Positions 26,157 to 36,357 of a DNA stretch of 64,000 nucleotides are shown one piece after another. The first letter of the stretch is position 1; every line of letters begins with the position of its first letter. Source of the stretch: Bacteroidia bacterium (GTDB lineage: Bacteria; Bacteroidota; Bacteroidia; Palsa-965); assembly GCA_025454955.1 (NCBI GenBank), contig JALONL010000013.1, positions 91,850 to 155,849 on the forward strand, given 5' to 3'. A model generated the notes under the pieces. The model made no database searches. It was not told the DNA's origin and saw nothing but the letters and a program-made list of their open reading frames with translations. The position numbers and the translations under genes were made by a program.

Positions 26157-27362
26157 ATGAAAATCCGGTTTATTCTTTTTGTTGCCCTTGCCCTTATTTA
26201 TGGGTATTGCGGCTGTAAGTGCCATGAGTTCGATCCCACAGGAAAAATCAACGATTTAGCACCTACCATAAAAGTGTTAGGAGATGATATAGTTTATACC
26301 GAACGACAGGTAATTGATTTAAAAACGCAGCAACCGGTAACTATTCAGTTAAAAATGGATATTGTTTGCCATAAAGATGATGCGGCAAATGCGGCACCAC
26401 GTCCTCTTGTAATTTTCTTTCATGGGTTCAATCCTATTCAATATTTCAAACACGGAGCCGAATCCTACAAATATTACAAGCAGGATACACATGGTTATTT
26501 AATGCTGGACTTTGCCAGAAAGCATCATTGTGTAGTGGCATTTGTTCAATATGTAACAACTACACTTAAATGGGATGATTTTGCTATTGATTTTGCTAAA
26601 GGCGGGCAATGTGGCAATAAAGATGATATAATTCCATTGATTGATACGCTGGAAGAGAAGCGCAATACCTATTTTTCTATCGCTCAGGGGAAAGATGCCA
26701 TTCGTTTCCTTAAATCAAGGCATACAGAGTATAACATAGACATAAACAATATCACATTAGTGGGATTCAGTGCAGGCGGTGGAATTGCCGCAGGTGCAGG
26801 TTTTATCACCGATCCTGCATTCAGGCCAGCCTGGTCGTTTACACAACCTTCAATTACATACAACTCCACAAATAAATTCCCTGACCAGAAATTAAATTTA
26901 ATACTAACTGGTATCAAATTAAAACCTGAAAACTACTGCAATAAAATATCATATTTGCCCCCTACATTCCCCAATCCTATTCCCAGAATCGATCTCGGCA
27001 GTATAGAAGGAAGAAACACCAGTACATACAATTCATCTGTAAAAAATGTAGCATTGCTTTGTTCAGGACTTCCCAATTTGGTAAGCATAAAAGCAGGCGG
27101 GCCCCGTTTATTTGTTTTCGGCGACGATAAAGACGAGAGACTGGTTCCATTATTAGACCAAACAAAATTCAGTTGCTCAAATAAAAAACCATTTTCTATT
27201 TTCAGCGAAATAATAACCAAGGCCAAAGCGGTAGGTTATCAGGAAGGTATAAATCTGAAAGTTGTTCCATCATATACCAAAGAACACAACTACTCGATTA
27301 AAGGACCTCTTGCCGGCAGCTACATCACTGTAGTAGATGCAATCTGGGCATTCATCAAATAA
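26157..27362 (+). CDS. Secreted alpha/beta hydrolase-like protein
   Basis: 401 residues. The signal sequence MKIRFILFVALALIYGYCGC is lipoprotein-like (Cys at 18 and 20). FFHGFNP (oxyanion strand) and VGFSAGGGIAAG, with the nucleophile Ser in GxSxG (about residue 205), indicate an esterase/lipase-like fold. FVFGDDKDERLVP supplies a candidate Asp and EHNYSIKGP a candidate His. The region is A+T-richer than its neighbours and the upstream gap is almost pure A/T, so it may be acquired. Substrate unknown. Confidence 0.75.
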   Translation: MKIRFILFVALALIYGYCGCKCHEFDPTGKINDLAPTIKVLGDDIVYTERQVIDLKTQQPVTIQLKMDIVCHKDDAANAAPRPLVIFFHGFNPIQYFKHGAESYKYYKQDTHGYLMLDFARKHHCVVAFVQYVTTTLKWDDFAIDFAKGGQCGNKDDIIPLIDTLEEKRNTYFSIAQGKDAIRFLKSRHTEYNIDINNITLVGFSAGGGIAAGAGFITDPAFRPAWSFTQPSITYNSTNKFPDQKLNLILTGIKLKPENYCNKISYLPPTFPNPIPRIDLGSIEGRNTSTYNSSVKNVALLCSGLPNLVSIKAGGPRLFVFGDDKDERLVPLLDQTKFSCSNKKPFSIFSEIITKAKAVGYQEGINLKVVPSYTKEHNYSIKGPLAGSYITVVDAIWAFIK

Positions 27363-27379
27363 CGAAAAACAACAGGAAA

Positions 27380-28141
27380 CTACATCTTCCGCAACTGCTC
27401 CCGGAACGACTTCAAAAACTTAGTCGCATACACAAAGTCCGAAAGCTCTTTCACGTCGGCCGTGAGGATTTCATGGCGGTTGCCTTCCCAAAGTTTTGCG
27501 CCCTTGTGCAGGAAGGCAATCTTATCGCCAATTTCGAGTACCGAGTTCATGTCGTGAGTAATGACAATGGTAGTCATCTTATACTCCTCGGTAATTTCCT
27601 GAATGAGTTCGTCGATGCGGATGGCGGTGAGCGGGTCGAGGCCGGAGTTGGGTTCGTCGCAAAACAGGTAGCGGGGTTTGAGCGAAATGGCGCGGGCAAT
27701 GGCCACACGTTTTTTCATGCCTCCGCTTATTTCGGCGGGATAAAGTTTGGCGGCCTGGGGCAGGTTTACGCGTTCGAGGCAAAACATGACGCGGTCGAGC
27801 TGTTCGGCCTCGCTCATATTCGTAAACATTTTCAGCGGAAACTTCACGTTCTCCTCCACCGTCATCGAATCGAAAAGCGCACCGCCCTGAAAGAGCATAC
27901 CAATTTGCTGGCGTACATCTTTGCGGTCTTCAAAACCCATGTGCAGGAAGTCTTTGCCGTCGTAAAGTACTTCGCCGGTTTCGGGCGTAATAAGCCCTAC
28001 CATGCATTTTGAAAGTACCGATTTGCCGGTGCCGCTTTCGCCGATAATCAGGTTGGCCTTGCCCTGTTCGAAGGTGAACGAGAAATCGCGCAGTACGACT
28101 TTCTCGCCAAATGCCTTGTTCAAATGCTTTACCTCGATCAT
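27380..28141 (-). CDS. MlaF-like ABC transporter ATPase
   Basis: 253 residues. Walker A GESGTGKS (about 35-42), Q-loop MLFQGGALFDSMTV, signature SGGMKKRVAIARA and Walker B LFCDEPNSGLDP. The GALFDSMTV segment after the Q-loop is characteristic of MlaF/Ttg2A. It energises phospholipid or sterol-type lipid transport between the membranes. Its ATG overlaps the permease stop by 4 bases. No MCE-domain (MlaD) gene follows; the transcript ends against the convergent hydrolase gene. Confidence 0.92.
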   Translation of the reverse strand: MIEVKHLNKAFGEKVVLRDFSFTFEQGKANLIIGESGTGKSVLSKCMVGLITPETGEVLYDGKDFLHMGFEDRKDVRQQIGMLFQGGALFDSMTVEENVKFPLKMFTNMSEAEQLDRVMFCLERVNLPQAAKLYPAEISGGMKKRVAIARAISLKPRYLFCDEPNSGLDPLTAIRIDELIQEITEEYKMTTIVITHDMNSVLEIGDKIAFLHKGAKLWEGNRHEILTADVKELSDFVYATKFLKSFREQLRKM

Positions 28142-28887
28142 GCCAGCAGAAGTTGGGTGAGGAGGAAGTTAAAACACAGCAATGCAATAATGCTATACAC
28201 TACGGCATTGGTGCTCGACTGCCCTACTTCGAGCGAGCCGCCTTTGGTATAATAGCCATGATAGGCCGATACTGAAGGAATGATAAAGCCAAACACGGCC
28301 GTTTTTATAAGTGCATAAAACACATTGTACGGACGGAACTCATACTGAATACCATACACAAATTCGTAAGGCGTTACCACACCGGCCGCCACGCCCAGCA
28401 CAAAACCGCCAATATGCCCCAGAAACATAGAAATCATTACTACGAACGGGAATATGGCCACCGAGGCCACAATTTTAGGCAGCACCAGAAAACTGGCAGA
28501 GTTTACACCCATTACGTCAAGCGCATCAATCTGCTCAGTTACGCGCATGTTGCCTATTTCGGAAGCAATGCTCGAACCTACCTTGCCCGCCAGGATAAGA
28601 CTTACAATGGTGGGCGAAAATTCGAGAATGATGGAATCGCGGGCGGCCAAACCTACGGCGTAAAGCGGAATCCAGGGGCTCTCGAAGCCGAATGCGGCCT
28701 GAATGGTAATAACCGCGCCCATAAACACCGATATAATGGCCACAATGCCCAATGAACCTATGCCAATGGCATCCACTTCATGAAAGAAGCGTTGCCAGAA
28801 AATCTTCCGCTTTTCGGGACGGCGGAAAACCTGACTCATGAGCAGCCAATAACGGCCTATGTGGAAAAAAAGACGTACCGGATTCAT
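28138..28887 (-). CDS. MlaE-like ABC permease
   Basis: 249-residue polytopic protein of the MlaE/DUF140 family. It has the conserved LILAGKVGSSIASEIGNMRV ... TEQIDALDVMGVNS region (about 115-150) and a string of hydrophobic helices around it. It is the membrane partner of the ATPase encoded immediately downstream with a 4-base overlap. Together they form the inner-membrane part of a lipid trafficking system that normally also needs an MCE substrate-binding protein, not seen here. Confidence 0.92.
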   Translation of the reverse strand: MNPVRLFFHIGRYWLLMSQVFRRPEKRKIFWQRFFHEVDAIGIGSLGIVAIISVFMGAVITIQAAFGFESPWIPLYAVGLAARDSIILEFSPTIVSLILAGKVGSSIASEIGNMRVTEQIDALDVMGVNSASFLVLPKIVASVAIFPFVVMISMFLGHIGGFVLGVAAGVVTPYEFVYGIQYEFRPYNVFYALIKTAVFGFIIPSVSAYHGYYTKGGSLEVGQSSTNAVVYSIIALLCFNFLLTQLLLA

Positions 28888-28951
28888 TCGAGAGAGGCAA
28901 AAATAGCGATTATTTTGGGGCTGCCGATTTCCAGCAGTAACACTAGCAAAA

Positions 28952-29356
28952 TCAACGTCTCATCAGTATGGGTTCATAATCTTCAAAGGGAACTAAGCTG
29001 TCTGGCCGAATTTGGTAAAGTACACGGCTGCTATCGGAAAATTCAATTCGCTGGCCGCAGTATGTTTTGGGAAGTAGTTTTTGCACTTCAAGAACAAGCG
29101 TATCGGCCTTCACATACCAATTTCCTGAACGATTGAATGGGGGAGCTAAATACTGATCGTCTCCGTTTCGTTCTATGAAAGTAAAGTCTGCATTTAGTTT
29201 TAACTCTCTATAGAAAAAGGGTTCCATAAGTCCGGTTATGGTATCCACCACAGGAGTCGCATTTGAACAATAGAAACCCGGAACCTGATTAGTGGATGCC
29301 GATTCTAACACGACAATTAATAGAGCGGGTAGTATGTAATTTACAACGTACTTCAT
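28952..29356 (-). CDS. Small secreted hypothetical protein
   Basis: 134 residues from ATG 29356, chosen for the signal peptide MKYVVNYILPALLIVVLESA. The mature region (GFYCSNATPVVDTITG ... FTFIERNGDDQY ... GNWYVKADTLVLEVQ) has the strand-rich character of small lipocalin-like Bacteroidota exported proteins. The same frame runs on upstream opposite secA, but that is read-through. No family named. A bidirectional terminator separates it from secA. Confidence 0.6.
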   Translation of the reverse strand: MKYVVNYILPALLIVVLESASTNQVPGFYCSNATPVVDTITGLMEPFFYRELKLNADFTFIERNGDDQYLAPPFNRSGNWYVKADTLVLEVQKLLPKTYCGQRIEFSDSSRVLYQIRPDSLVPFEDYEPILMRR

Positions 29357-29369
29357 TTTAACCCAAATA

Positions 29370-29402
29370 AAAAACGAGAACCTCATCAGGCTCTCGTTTT
29401 TG
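29370..29402. terminator. Terminator downstream of secA
   Basis: AAACGAGAACC / GGCTCTCGTTT hairpin with A-run on one side and T-run on the other, so it can act on both strands. It lies directly after the secA stop codon. Confidence 0.75.
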
Positions 29403-29408
29403 TATGCA

Positions 29409-32400
29409 TTACTGCCCGTGGCAGTTCTTATACTTCTTACCCGATCCGCACGGACAAGGATCATTGCGCCCCACTTTCGGATCCTGACGTACAACCTGCT
29501 GCACCACCGGTTGCTGGCGGGGCTGCTGGGGCATTCCGTTTTCGCCCTGATGCTGAACGGGCTGCTGCTGCTGTTGCGGCTGTGCGCCCACTTCCTCGCG
29601 GGTGGTTTGCAATTTGGGCTGCTGTGCCTGGCGCGGAGGAGCGTTGCGCAGTTGCTGCTGCTCAATTACATCGGCATCGTTTTTGGGCGGTGCGCCGTGG
29701 TAGAGGAATGATACGATTTCGCGGTTGGTTTCGCCGGCCATGCGCTTAAACAGGTCGAACGACTCGAACTTGTAAATGAGCAGCGGGTCTTTTTGTTCGT
29801 ACACCGCGTTCTGCACACTTTGCTTGAGGTCGTCCATTTCGCGCAGGTGCTCTTTCCAGGCATCGTCTATCATGGAAAGAATGGTGCCTTTTTCAATGGT
29901 GGTAATCATTTCGCGGCCCTGCGTTTCGTAGCATTTTTTCAGATTGGCCACGGCGTGCATGGTTTTTATGCCGTCGGTTACCGGTGTTACAATGTTCTCG
30001 TACTGCGCGGCCTGTGTTTCGTACACGTTTTTCACCACCGGCCAGAACTGGGCAGCCATGTCGGCCGATTTTTTGCGGTAATGTTCGAGTACGTGCTCGT
30101 ACACCGAGTCAGAAATGTCGGCAGGCTTGGAGGCCATAAATTCTTCCGACGACATGGGTGCTTCGATACCGAACAGGCGCAGGCAGTCGAGTTCAAACTG
30201 GCTGTAGTTCTGTGCATCGTGTGCTTCGTTTACCACGTTTTCGCACACATCGTGCACCATGTTGGCAATGTCGAGCTGCAAACGTTCGCCAAACAGGGCG
30301 TTGCGGCGGCGTTTGTAAATTACCTCGCGCTGCGCGTTCATTACATCGTCGTACTCAATCAAACGCTTACGGGTGCCGAAGTGGTTTTCTTCCACTTTCT
30401 TCTGTGCGCGCTCGATAGATTTGGTAATCATGCTGTGCTGAATTACCTCGCCTTCCTTGAGGCCCATACGGTCCATCATGCGGGCAATACGGTCGGAACC
30501 GAACAAACGCATGAGATCGTCTTCGAGCGACACAAAGAACTGCGAAGTACCCGTATCGCCCTGACGGCCGGCACGACCGCGCAACTGGCGATCCACGCGG
30601 CGGCTTTCGTGGCGTTCGGTACCGATAATGGCCAAACCGCCTGCCTCGCGCACACCGGGTCCGAGTTTAATGTCGGTACCGCGGCCGGCCATGTTGGTGG
30701 CAATGGTTACCGTGCCGGGCAAACCTGCTTCGGCCACAATTTCGGCTTCGCGCTGGTGCTGTTTGGCGTTAAGTACGTTGTGCTTGATGTTGCGGAGCTT
30801 GAGCATACGGCTCAGCAACTCCGAAATTTCTACCGAAGTGGTACCCACCAGCACCGGACGACCATCGCTCACGCACTTCACAATTTCGTCGATTACTGCA
30901 TTGTACTTTTCGCGCTTGGTTTTATACACTAAATCCTCGCGGTCTTTACGTACAATGGGTTTGTTGGTGGGAATATTTACTACGTCGAGTTTGTAAATGG
31001 TCCAGAATTCCTGCGCCTCTGTTTCGGCCGTACCGGTCATACCGGCCAGCTTGTGATACATGCGGAAGTAGTTCTGCAGCGTAATGGTGGCGTAGGTTTG
31101 TGTGGCCGCTTCCACCTTTACGTTTTCTTTCGATTCGATGGCCTGGTGTAAACCGTCGGAATAACGGCGGCCATCGAGAATACGGCCGGTTTGTTCGTCC
31201 ACAATCTGCACCTTACCGTTCATTACCACATACTCCACATCTTTTTCAAAGAGGCAGTATGCTTTGAGCAGTTGCTGCATGGAGTGTACGCGTTCAGACT
31301 TTACGTTGTAATCGCGTATAAATTCTTCCTTGGCAATGAGGCGTTCTTTTTCGTCGCTGTGTTTGCGTTCGAGTTCTACGAGTTCGGCGGCAAGGTCGGG
31401 CAGTACGAAGAAGTGATGGTCTTCGATATTTTTTGAAATGAGGTCGATGCCTTTTTCGGTGAGTTCGATGGTGTTGTGTTTTTCATCGATCACGAAATAA
31501 AGTTCGGCATCCACCTTGTGCATTTCGCGCTGCTGATCCTGCATGTAGAAGTTTTCGGTCTTTTGCAGGAGTGTTCTCACGCCCTGTTCGCTGAGGAACT
31601 TGATGAGGGCTTTGTTTTTGGGCAGTCCGCGGAAGCAGCGCAGCAGGGCCATGCCGGCTTCTTTTTCTTTCTCTTTATTGTTTTCGGCTTCGGCAAAAAG
31701 TTTTTTGGCGTCGGCCAGAATGGTGTTGAGGTACGAACGCTGTGCGTTTACCAATGTTTCCACGCGGGGCTTGAGCTCGTGAAACATGTGGTTGTCGCCT
31801 TTGGGTGTGGGGCCAGCAATGATGAGCGGTGTACGCGCATCGTCGATAAGTACCGAGTCCACTTCGTCCACAATGGCGTAGTGGTGTTTGCGCTGCACGA
31901 GTTCTTCGGGACCGCGGGCCATGTTGTCGCGCAGGTAGTCGAAGCCGAATTCGTTGTTGGTGCCGTAGGTAATATCGGCCAGGTAGGCCTGGCGGCGGGG
32001 CAGCGAGTTCGACTCGTGCATGTCGATGCAATCGACCGTGAGGCCGAGGAATTCAAACAGCGGACCGTTCCACTCAGAGTCGCGGCGGGCGAGGTAGTTG
32101 TTTACGGTAACTATGTGTACGCCACGTCCGGCAAGCGCGTTGAGGTAAACGGGCAGAGTGGCTACGAGTGTTTTACCTTCGCCGGTGGCCATTTCGGCAA
32201 TTTTACCCTGATGCAGAACTGTACCGCCAATGAGCTGTACATCGTAATGCACCATGTTCCACTTCACTTCGTTGCCGGCAGCCATCCACGAATTTTTCCA
32301 GATGGCTTTGTCGGCTTCGATGCGTATGTGCGGACGTTTTACGGCAAGGTTGCGGTCGTGATCGGTGGCGGTAACGGTGAGTTCTTCGTTTTCGGCCAGG

Positions 32401-32774
32401 CGGCGCGAGGTTTCTTTGACCACGGCAAAGGCTTCGGGAAGAATTTCGAGGAGTACTTCCTCGATTTTTTTGAGCACCGTTTTCTCAATGCTGTCGGCCT
32501 CGGCAAACAGGCGTTCCTGATCTTCGATGGGCGTTTCGGGATTTTCGGCTTTGGCCTTGAGTTCGGCTATTTCGGCCTCTTCGGTGCTTATGTATTCCTT
32601 AATACGATTGCGAAACGCGGTGGTTTTACCACGAAGCTCATCGAGCGAAAGGGCGCGAAGTTCGTCGGCAAATGCCAGGGTTTTGGTTACATAAGGCATT
32701 ACCTCCTTCACGTCGCGTTCCGACTTGGAGCCGCCGAGGAGTTTGGAAATACTTTTAACGATGCTATCAAACAT
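29409..32774 (-). CDS. secA: Preprotein translocase ATPase SecA
   Basis: 1121 residues, long as in other Bacteroidota. Walker A MATGEGKT (about 194-201), DEAD-type [16 protein letters not shown], helicase motifs [10 protein letters not shown] and GRAGRQGD, then a Gln/Pro-rich linker (about 1020-1090) and the SEC-C zinc motif [14 protein letters not shown] at the end. It drives post-translational export through SecYEG. Compared with E. coli SecA there are extra charged insertions in the first nucleotide-binding domain (residues about 50-110 and 345-400). Confidence 0.97.
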   Translation of the reverse strand: MFDSIVKSISKLLGGSKSERDVKEVMPYVTKTLAFADELRALSLDELRGKTTAFRNRIKEYISTEEAEIAELKAKAENPETPIEDQERLFAEADSIEKTVLKKIEEVLLEILPEAFAVVKETSRRLAENEELTVTATDHDRNLAVKRPHIRIEADKAIWKNSWMAAGNEVKWNMVHYDVQLIGGTVLHQGKIAEMATGEGKTLVATLPVYLNALAGRGVHIVTVNNYLARRDSEWNGPLFEFLGLTVDCIDMHESNSLPRRQAYLADITYGTNNEFGFDYLRDNMARGPEELVQRKHHYAIVDEVDSVLIDDARTPLIIAGPTPKGDNHMFHELKPRVETLVNAQRSYLNTILADAKKLFAEAENNKEKEKEAGMALLRCFRGLPKNKALIKFLSEQGVRTLLQKTENFYMQDQQREMHKVDAELYFVIDEKHNTIELTEKGIDLISKNIEDHHFFVLPDLAAELVELERKHSDEKERLIAKEEFIRDYNVKSERVHSMQQLLKAYCLFEKDVEYVVMNGKVQIVDEQTGRILDGRRYSDGLHQAIESKENVKVEAATQTYATITLQNYFRMYHKLAGMTGTAETEAQEFWTIYKLDVVNIPTNKPIVRKDREDLVYKTKREKYNAVIDEIVKCVSDGRPVLVGTTSVEISELLSRMLKLRNIKHNVLNAKQHQREAEIVAEAGLPGTVTIATNMAGRGTDIKLGPGVREAGGLAIIGTERHESRRVDRQLRGRAGRQGDTGTSQFFVSLEDDLMRLFGSDRIARMMDRMGLKEGEVIQHSMITKSIERAQKKVEENHFGTRKRLIEYDDVMNAQREVIYKRRRNALFGERLQLDIANMVHDVCENVVNEAHDAQNYSQFELDCLRLFGIEAPMSSEEFMASKPADISDSVYEHVLEHYRKKSADMAAQFWPVVKNVYETQAAQYENIVTPVTDGIKTMHAVANLKKCYETQGREMITTIEKGTILSMIDDAWKEHLREMDDLKQSVQNAVYEQKDPLLIYKFESFDLFKRMAGETNREIVSFLYHGAPPKNDADVIEQQQLRNAPPRQAQQPKLQTTREEVGAQPQQQQQPVQHQGENGMPQQPRQQPVVQQVVRQDPKVGRNDPCPCGSGKKYKNCHGQ

Positions 32775-32829
32775 GAGCGTAACGGGTAAACTGCCGCCTG
32801 TGGCTTAAACCGGCCTGCGTGCAGGATTG

Positions 32830-32837
32830 CAAAAGTA
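32830..32837 (-). promoter_or_regulatory. secA promoter -7 box
   Basis: Minus-strand TACTTTTG matches TAnnTTTG, leaving a leader of about 50 bases before the secA ATG. Confidence 0.5.
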
Positions 32838-32976
32838 GCATTTTCGGCCGGACTTTCCGGCGAAAAGCCAACACCGCCATAAGATCAATGATCGTTCCGC
32901 TGCACACAAAGTGGCCGGTTTACTGACAAACTTACCGCCGCCGCCGCCGCATCAGGCCTAAATGGCAGAAAACAAG

Positions 32977-33004
32977 ACAGGGAAGCCCGTTCAGGCTTCC
33001 CTGT
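32977..33004. terminator. Hairpin in the secA-DUF2795 gap
   Basis: Perfect 11-bp stem ACAGGGAAGCC / GGCTTCCCTGT with a 6-base loop, followed on the minus strand by CTTGTTTT; probable terminator of the DUF2795 transcript. The rest of the 396-base gap (32775-33170) holds the secA promoter, a short CCG-repeat run near 32938, and nothing else I can assign. Confidence 0.65.
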
Positions 33005-33170
33005 TGTACCGCAACTGCGGCAACTTGATTTTCAATACGTTGAAGTCGCGGGGATTTCTATTAACCTGAAAAATTGAGGCGGGCTGAAGATTGAAAACCG
33101 GTGTTTATTTTTAACAAATGGGGTTTTCAGGATAAGCCCGACAAAGAAATTTCAGGTTTTCAGAAAATCC

Positions 33171-33392
33171 TTAGTACTCGTCTTCGTTAAAGAAGAAATC
33201 TTCCTTGGTCGGATAATCCGGCCAGATTTCTTCAATTGATTCGTAGGCTTCGCCTTCGTCTTCAATTTCCTGCAGGTTCTCAATCACTTCCATCGGCGCG
33301 CCGGAGCGGATGGCATAGTCGATTAATTCCTCTTTCGTAGCCGGCCAGGGAGCATCTTCAAGATAAGAAGCAAGTTCAAGGGTCCAATACAT
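33171..33392 (-). CDS. DUF2795 family small acidic protein
   Basis: 73 residues, very acidic. The DUF2795 motif is LASYLEDAPWPATKEELIDYAIRSGAP in two parts: hydrophobic helix LASYLEDAPWPATKEEL, then DYAIRSGAPMEVIENLQEI. Cytosolic. Its function is not established; it is conserved in Bacteroidota. It has its own promoter (TACTTTTG at 33491-33498) and a leader of about 95 bases. Confidence 0.85.
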   Translation of the reverse strand: MYWTLELASYLEDAPWPATKEELIDYAIRSGAPMEVIENLQEIEDEGEAYESIEEIWPDYPTKEDFFFNEDEY

Positions 33393-33490
33393 ACGCGAAG
33401 GGTATTTTATGTTTTGTTTAGTTACAACGAGGATTTTTACGAAATGTTACACGCTGCAAAAGCAGTTGTAGTTTCTCCTCAATATTCGTG

Positions 33491-33498
33491 CAAAAGTA
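33491..33498 (-). promoter_or_regulatory. Promoter -7 box of the DUF2795 gene
   Basis: Minus-strand TACTTTTG, a full TAnnTTTG match, within an A+T-rich stretch. Confidence 0.5.
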
Positions 33499-33607
33499 AA
33501 ATTTTATGCAGGCGAAAGTACAGGAGCGCCTAAATTTTACCAATACTTAATTTTTTGAAAATCAATTAATTAAGTATTTTTCAACAAAAATCTGTCTTTG
33601 AGGAGTG

Positions 33608-34156
33608 TCACATTCTTGGTTTCCAGGGTGTTTCCACTGCACCAAGATCGTGTGAGAGTTTGCGCGAAAGCACAAAAAGATAATCGGAAAGACGGTTTAA
33701 ATATCGGGTAATAAGTTCGCTTACTGCGGCTGTTTCGCTCAGATGGGTTACACATCTTTCGGCGCGGCGGCAAACACAGCGCGCCACATGGCAGTGTGAA
33801 ACGATGAGATTGCCTCCGGGCAGCACAAAGCTGCGCATGGGCGGCAGTGTTGCGTTCATGGTATCAATGGCCTGTTCGAGCCGGGTTACATCGCCTTCTT
33901 CCAGTTCGGGGAGTTTCATTTTCGACTTTTCCGGATCGGCTGCCAGCAGCGAACCCATGGTGAAAAGCCTGTCCTGAATTTCAATCAGCAATTCGGTAAC
34001 TGTAGTATCGGCAATGGTATCGCGCAGTACGCCTATCCACGAGTTGAGTTCATCAACCGTTCCGTATGCTTCTATGCGGATGTGGTGTTTGGGCACGCGT
34101 GTGCCGCCTATGAGCGAGGTCTGGCCTTTATCGCCTGTTTTGGTGTAAATCTTCAT
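33608..34156 (-). CDS. PduO-type cob(I)alamin adenosyltransferase
   Basis: 182 residues from ATG 34156. TKTGDKGQTSLIGGTRVPK at residues 4-22 is the ATP-binding signature of PduO/MMAB-type enzymes. FVLPGGN and RCVCRRAERC (Arg/Glu active-site helix, about 134-143) complete it. It transfers adenosyl from ATP to cob(I)alamin to give coenzyme B12. It starts 2 bases after the GH9 stop, an unusual pairing with no metabolic link that I can see. Confidence 0.94.
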   Translation of the reverse strand: MKIYTKTGDKGQTSLIGGTRVPKHHIRIEAYGTVDELNSWIGVLRDTIADTTVTELLIEIQDRLFTMGSLLAADPEKSKMKLPELEEGDVTRLEQAIDTMNATLPPMRSFVLPGGNLIVSHCHVARCVCRRAERCVTHLSETAAVSELITRYLNRLSDYLFVLSRKLSHDLGAVETPWKPRM

Positions 34157-34158
34157 GT

Positions 34159-36279
34159 TCAGTATTGCACAACAAACCGCCCGGCTGTTTGTTCGCCGCG
34201 GCTGTTTTGCACCCCGAAGATATACACTGCCGGCGAGAGTGCCGAAAAGTCGAACATTTGCCCTGCACTCACCTGCCCGGCCCACACCACACGTCCGGCC
34301 ATGTCGGTAATTTGCAACTGATAAATTTCGGCGGGATTGGCAAGCAGGGTAAATGTGGTTCCGTTTCCGGCCAGTTGTATTGGGCCTTTTTCGGCAATCG
34401 AAAGCGGATTGGCTGTGCTCAGTGCCGAATCGGCAAAGCAGGCGAGAAGTTTAATGTAGGCGGCCTGTGTGTAAATGGCATTTTCGGAAATTTCCCACGA
34501 GTTTTCGGGCCAGCTTGTGTTCCAGTCTTTGTAGCATTTCTGCACCGGCTGGTTTTGCGGTGGCGAAATGGGCGGGCCGGTGTAGGCTGCATCGGGCTGG
34601 TAATACTGGTTTATGCCGCCCGGCAAATAACCCGGCGGCGGGCCAATGTAGGCGGGCACATCATCGTATTGTGTGCCGTCGCCAAACCAGCCGTGGTAAA
34701 TGGAACGTATGGGCGTGTCGGCACCGCAGGTATCGGCATTGGTGAGGAATGTAAAGCCGGTGGCATTTACCCCGTGCATAAAATGCACATAGCTTTCGGC
34801 CGCATTGCGGTAAGCGGGCTGGTTGGGTGCGTCGAGCGCATACACCAGCATGTTGTAAAAGATCGAAGCCGATTCGCATTTAAACTGGTTGCAGCCCCAG
34901 GTGTAGTTTTGCGAACTGAGAAAAGCGCGGTAAGGATCGGCCGCATTTTGCCAGGCGGGCAGCAACTCGGAATTATTTGTACTTACCGATTGTGTGCAGT
35001 TGCTTTCGATGGCATTGACCACCGATGTGGTGGCTCCCGGTGTTTGTGTGTAATACAGCAATGCGTTCTGGTAGTTCGATTCGAACGGGTACCAGAAAGT
35101 CCATTGCAGGGCGTGAATCTGCGCGTAGTTGTTATCCACATACGTGCGGTATGCGGCATTGCCGGTGGCGGCAAACAAATACACGGCAGCAGTAAATGAA
35201 AGTGCATCCTGATCGTAGTTCGACACTTCGGGGTTGGCGCTGCCGAAACCGGTGTTGGCGTAGTTTGAATAGCCGGGATTTGCCTGCAGCCAGTTCCAGG
35301 CGTGTACGGCGCGTGCCAGCAATGTATCGCCGTAGGTTTGCATGGCTGCATCGGGCAGGCTTTTGTACACGATGGCGGCGTGGGCAAAAATTCCGGCAAT
35401 GCTGCGTGTGGCCGAAGAAGCAGGGCCGCCGTAAAAACGCTGCGCCACATCAGTCGAGGGCGGCGATGCGCTCTGAAAGCCGGCGGTTGACACTTTCATG
35501 AGTGCCGATCCGTTGGGCAACTGCATTTTAAGCAGCCAGTCGAGCTCGTACTTCAGTTCGTCGAGTATGTCGGGAATGCTGTTGCCGCTTTCGGGGATGT
35601 TCCAGTTGTCGGCAAAAACGGCGGTGTTTTGCTGGTAGGCATCGAGCAGGTAGTGAGCGGGGGCGTTTACGAAGTTGGTGTATTTGTTGTAATCGCCGGC
35701 ATCGTGCCAGCCGCCGGAGAGATCGAGTTCGAGGGCTGCGTTGTTTGGGGCGGTTACAGAGCGGCAGTTTAAATCCTGCAATGCGCCGTGGTGGCAAACT
35801 CCGTCGGTGTAGTGTGCGCCGGCGTGTGTGGCATTTTTGGCAAAGCCGCAGCGCTGGTAGTAAAATGTGCGGGTGGCGTGCATGAGCATGTCGTTGTACA
35901 CATCGGCCGCAATGCGGAATTCGTAGCTGCGTGTGTTGTTGGCGGCATCAAAAATGTAGTAGCTGCCGGGCGTGGTTACTGCGCTGAAATCAAACCACCA
36001 TGCCTTGTCGCCCGATTGTGTGTCGGTGGCGCCATTGTTCCAGACCACCGGCGCGGCCGAAAATACGGTGAAGTTGGTGCTGCTGTTGCGCACTTCGAGC
36101 GTGGTGCCCGGTGTGTAGGATGCGGGCGCGTTGTAGCCTGTTTGCGGACTGGCAACGACGCATACTTTCTGTGCGTTTATGCGGTAACCAAGCTGGTCGA
36201 TGTGCAGGCGGCTGTCGGTGGTTTGCGCACACAGCAACGGGCCGGCGGCCAAAGCGGTTAGTACAAGGAAGTGACGCAT
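34159..36279 (-). CDS. Secreted GH9 family glycosidase with T9SS sorting domain
   Basis: 706 residues. Signal peptide MRHFLVLTALAAGPLLCAQ; N-terminal Ig-like CelD_N domain (about 25-120); GH9 (alpha/alpha)6 catalytic domain (about 130-620) with GGWHDAGDYNKYTNF (Asp pair, about 190-204) and the late WEISENAIY segment carrying the likely acid Glu. The C-terminal 75 residues (LQITDMAGRVVWAGQVS ... SPAVYIFGV) resemble a type A T9SS sorting domain. Predicted beta-glucanase or related glycosidase displayed on or released from the surface. Confidence 0.9.
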   Translation of the reverse strand: MRHFLVLTALAAGPLLCAQTTDSRLHIDQLGYRINAQKVCVVASPQTGYNAPASYTPGTTLEVRNSSTNFTVFSAAPVVWNNGATDTQSGDKAWWFDFSAVTTPGSYYIFDAANNTRSYEFRIAADVYNDMLMHATRTFYYQRCGFAKNATHAGAHYTDGVCHHGALQDLNCRSVTAPNNAALELDLSGGWHDAGDYNKYTNFVNAPAHYLLDAYQQNTAVFADNWNIPESGNSIPDILDELKYELDWLLKMQLPNGSALMKVSTAGFQSASPPSTDVAQRFYGGPASSATRSIAGIFAHAAIVYKSLPDAAMQTYGDTLLARAVHAWNWLQANPGYSNYANTGFGSANPEVSNYDQDALSFTAAVYLFAATGNAAYRTYVDNNYAQIHALQWTFWYPFESNYQNALLYYTQTPGATTSVVNAIESNCTQSVSTNNSELLPAWQNAADPYRAFLSSQNYTWGCNQFKCESASIFYNMLVYALDAPNQPAYRNAAESYVHFMHGVNATGFTFLTNADTCGADTPIRSIYHGWFGDGTQYDDVPAYIGPPPGYLPGGINQYYQPDAAYTGPPISPPQNQPVQKCYKDWNTSWPENSWEISENAIYTQAAYIKLLACFADSALSTANPLSIAEKGPIQLAGNGTTFTLLANPAEIYQLQITDMAGRVVWAGQVSAGQMFDFSALSPAVYIFGVQNSRGEQTAGRFVVQY

Positions 36280-36357
36280 GGCGGCAGATTTAGTGGTAAA
36301 GGGAATGAGTTTAGCAAGATAACAAACCGCCTCCTACCCTGCCACGGTTTTCGACCG

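Noticed and set aside
32936..32950. CCG repeat run upstream of the secA hairpin
   Set aside because: Short and without a pattern beyond three-base repetition; probably chance or coding remnant.
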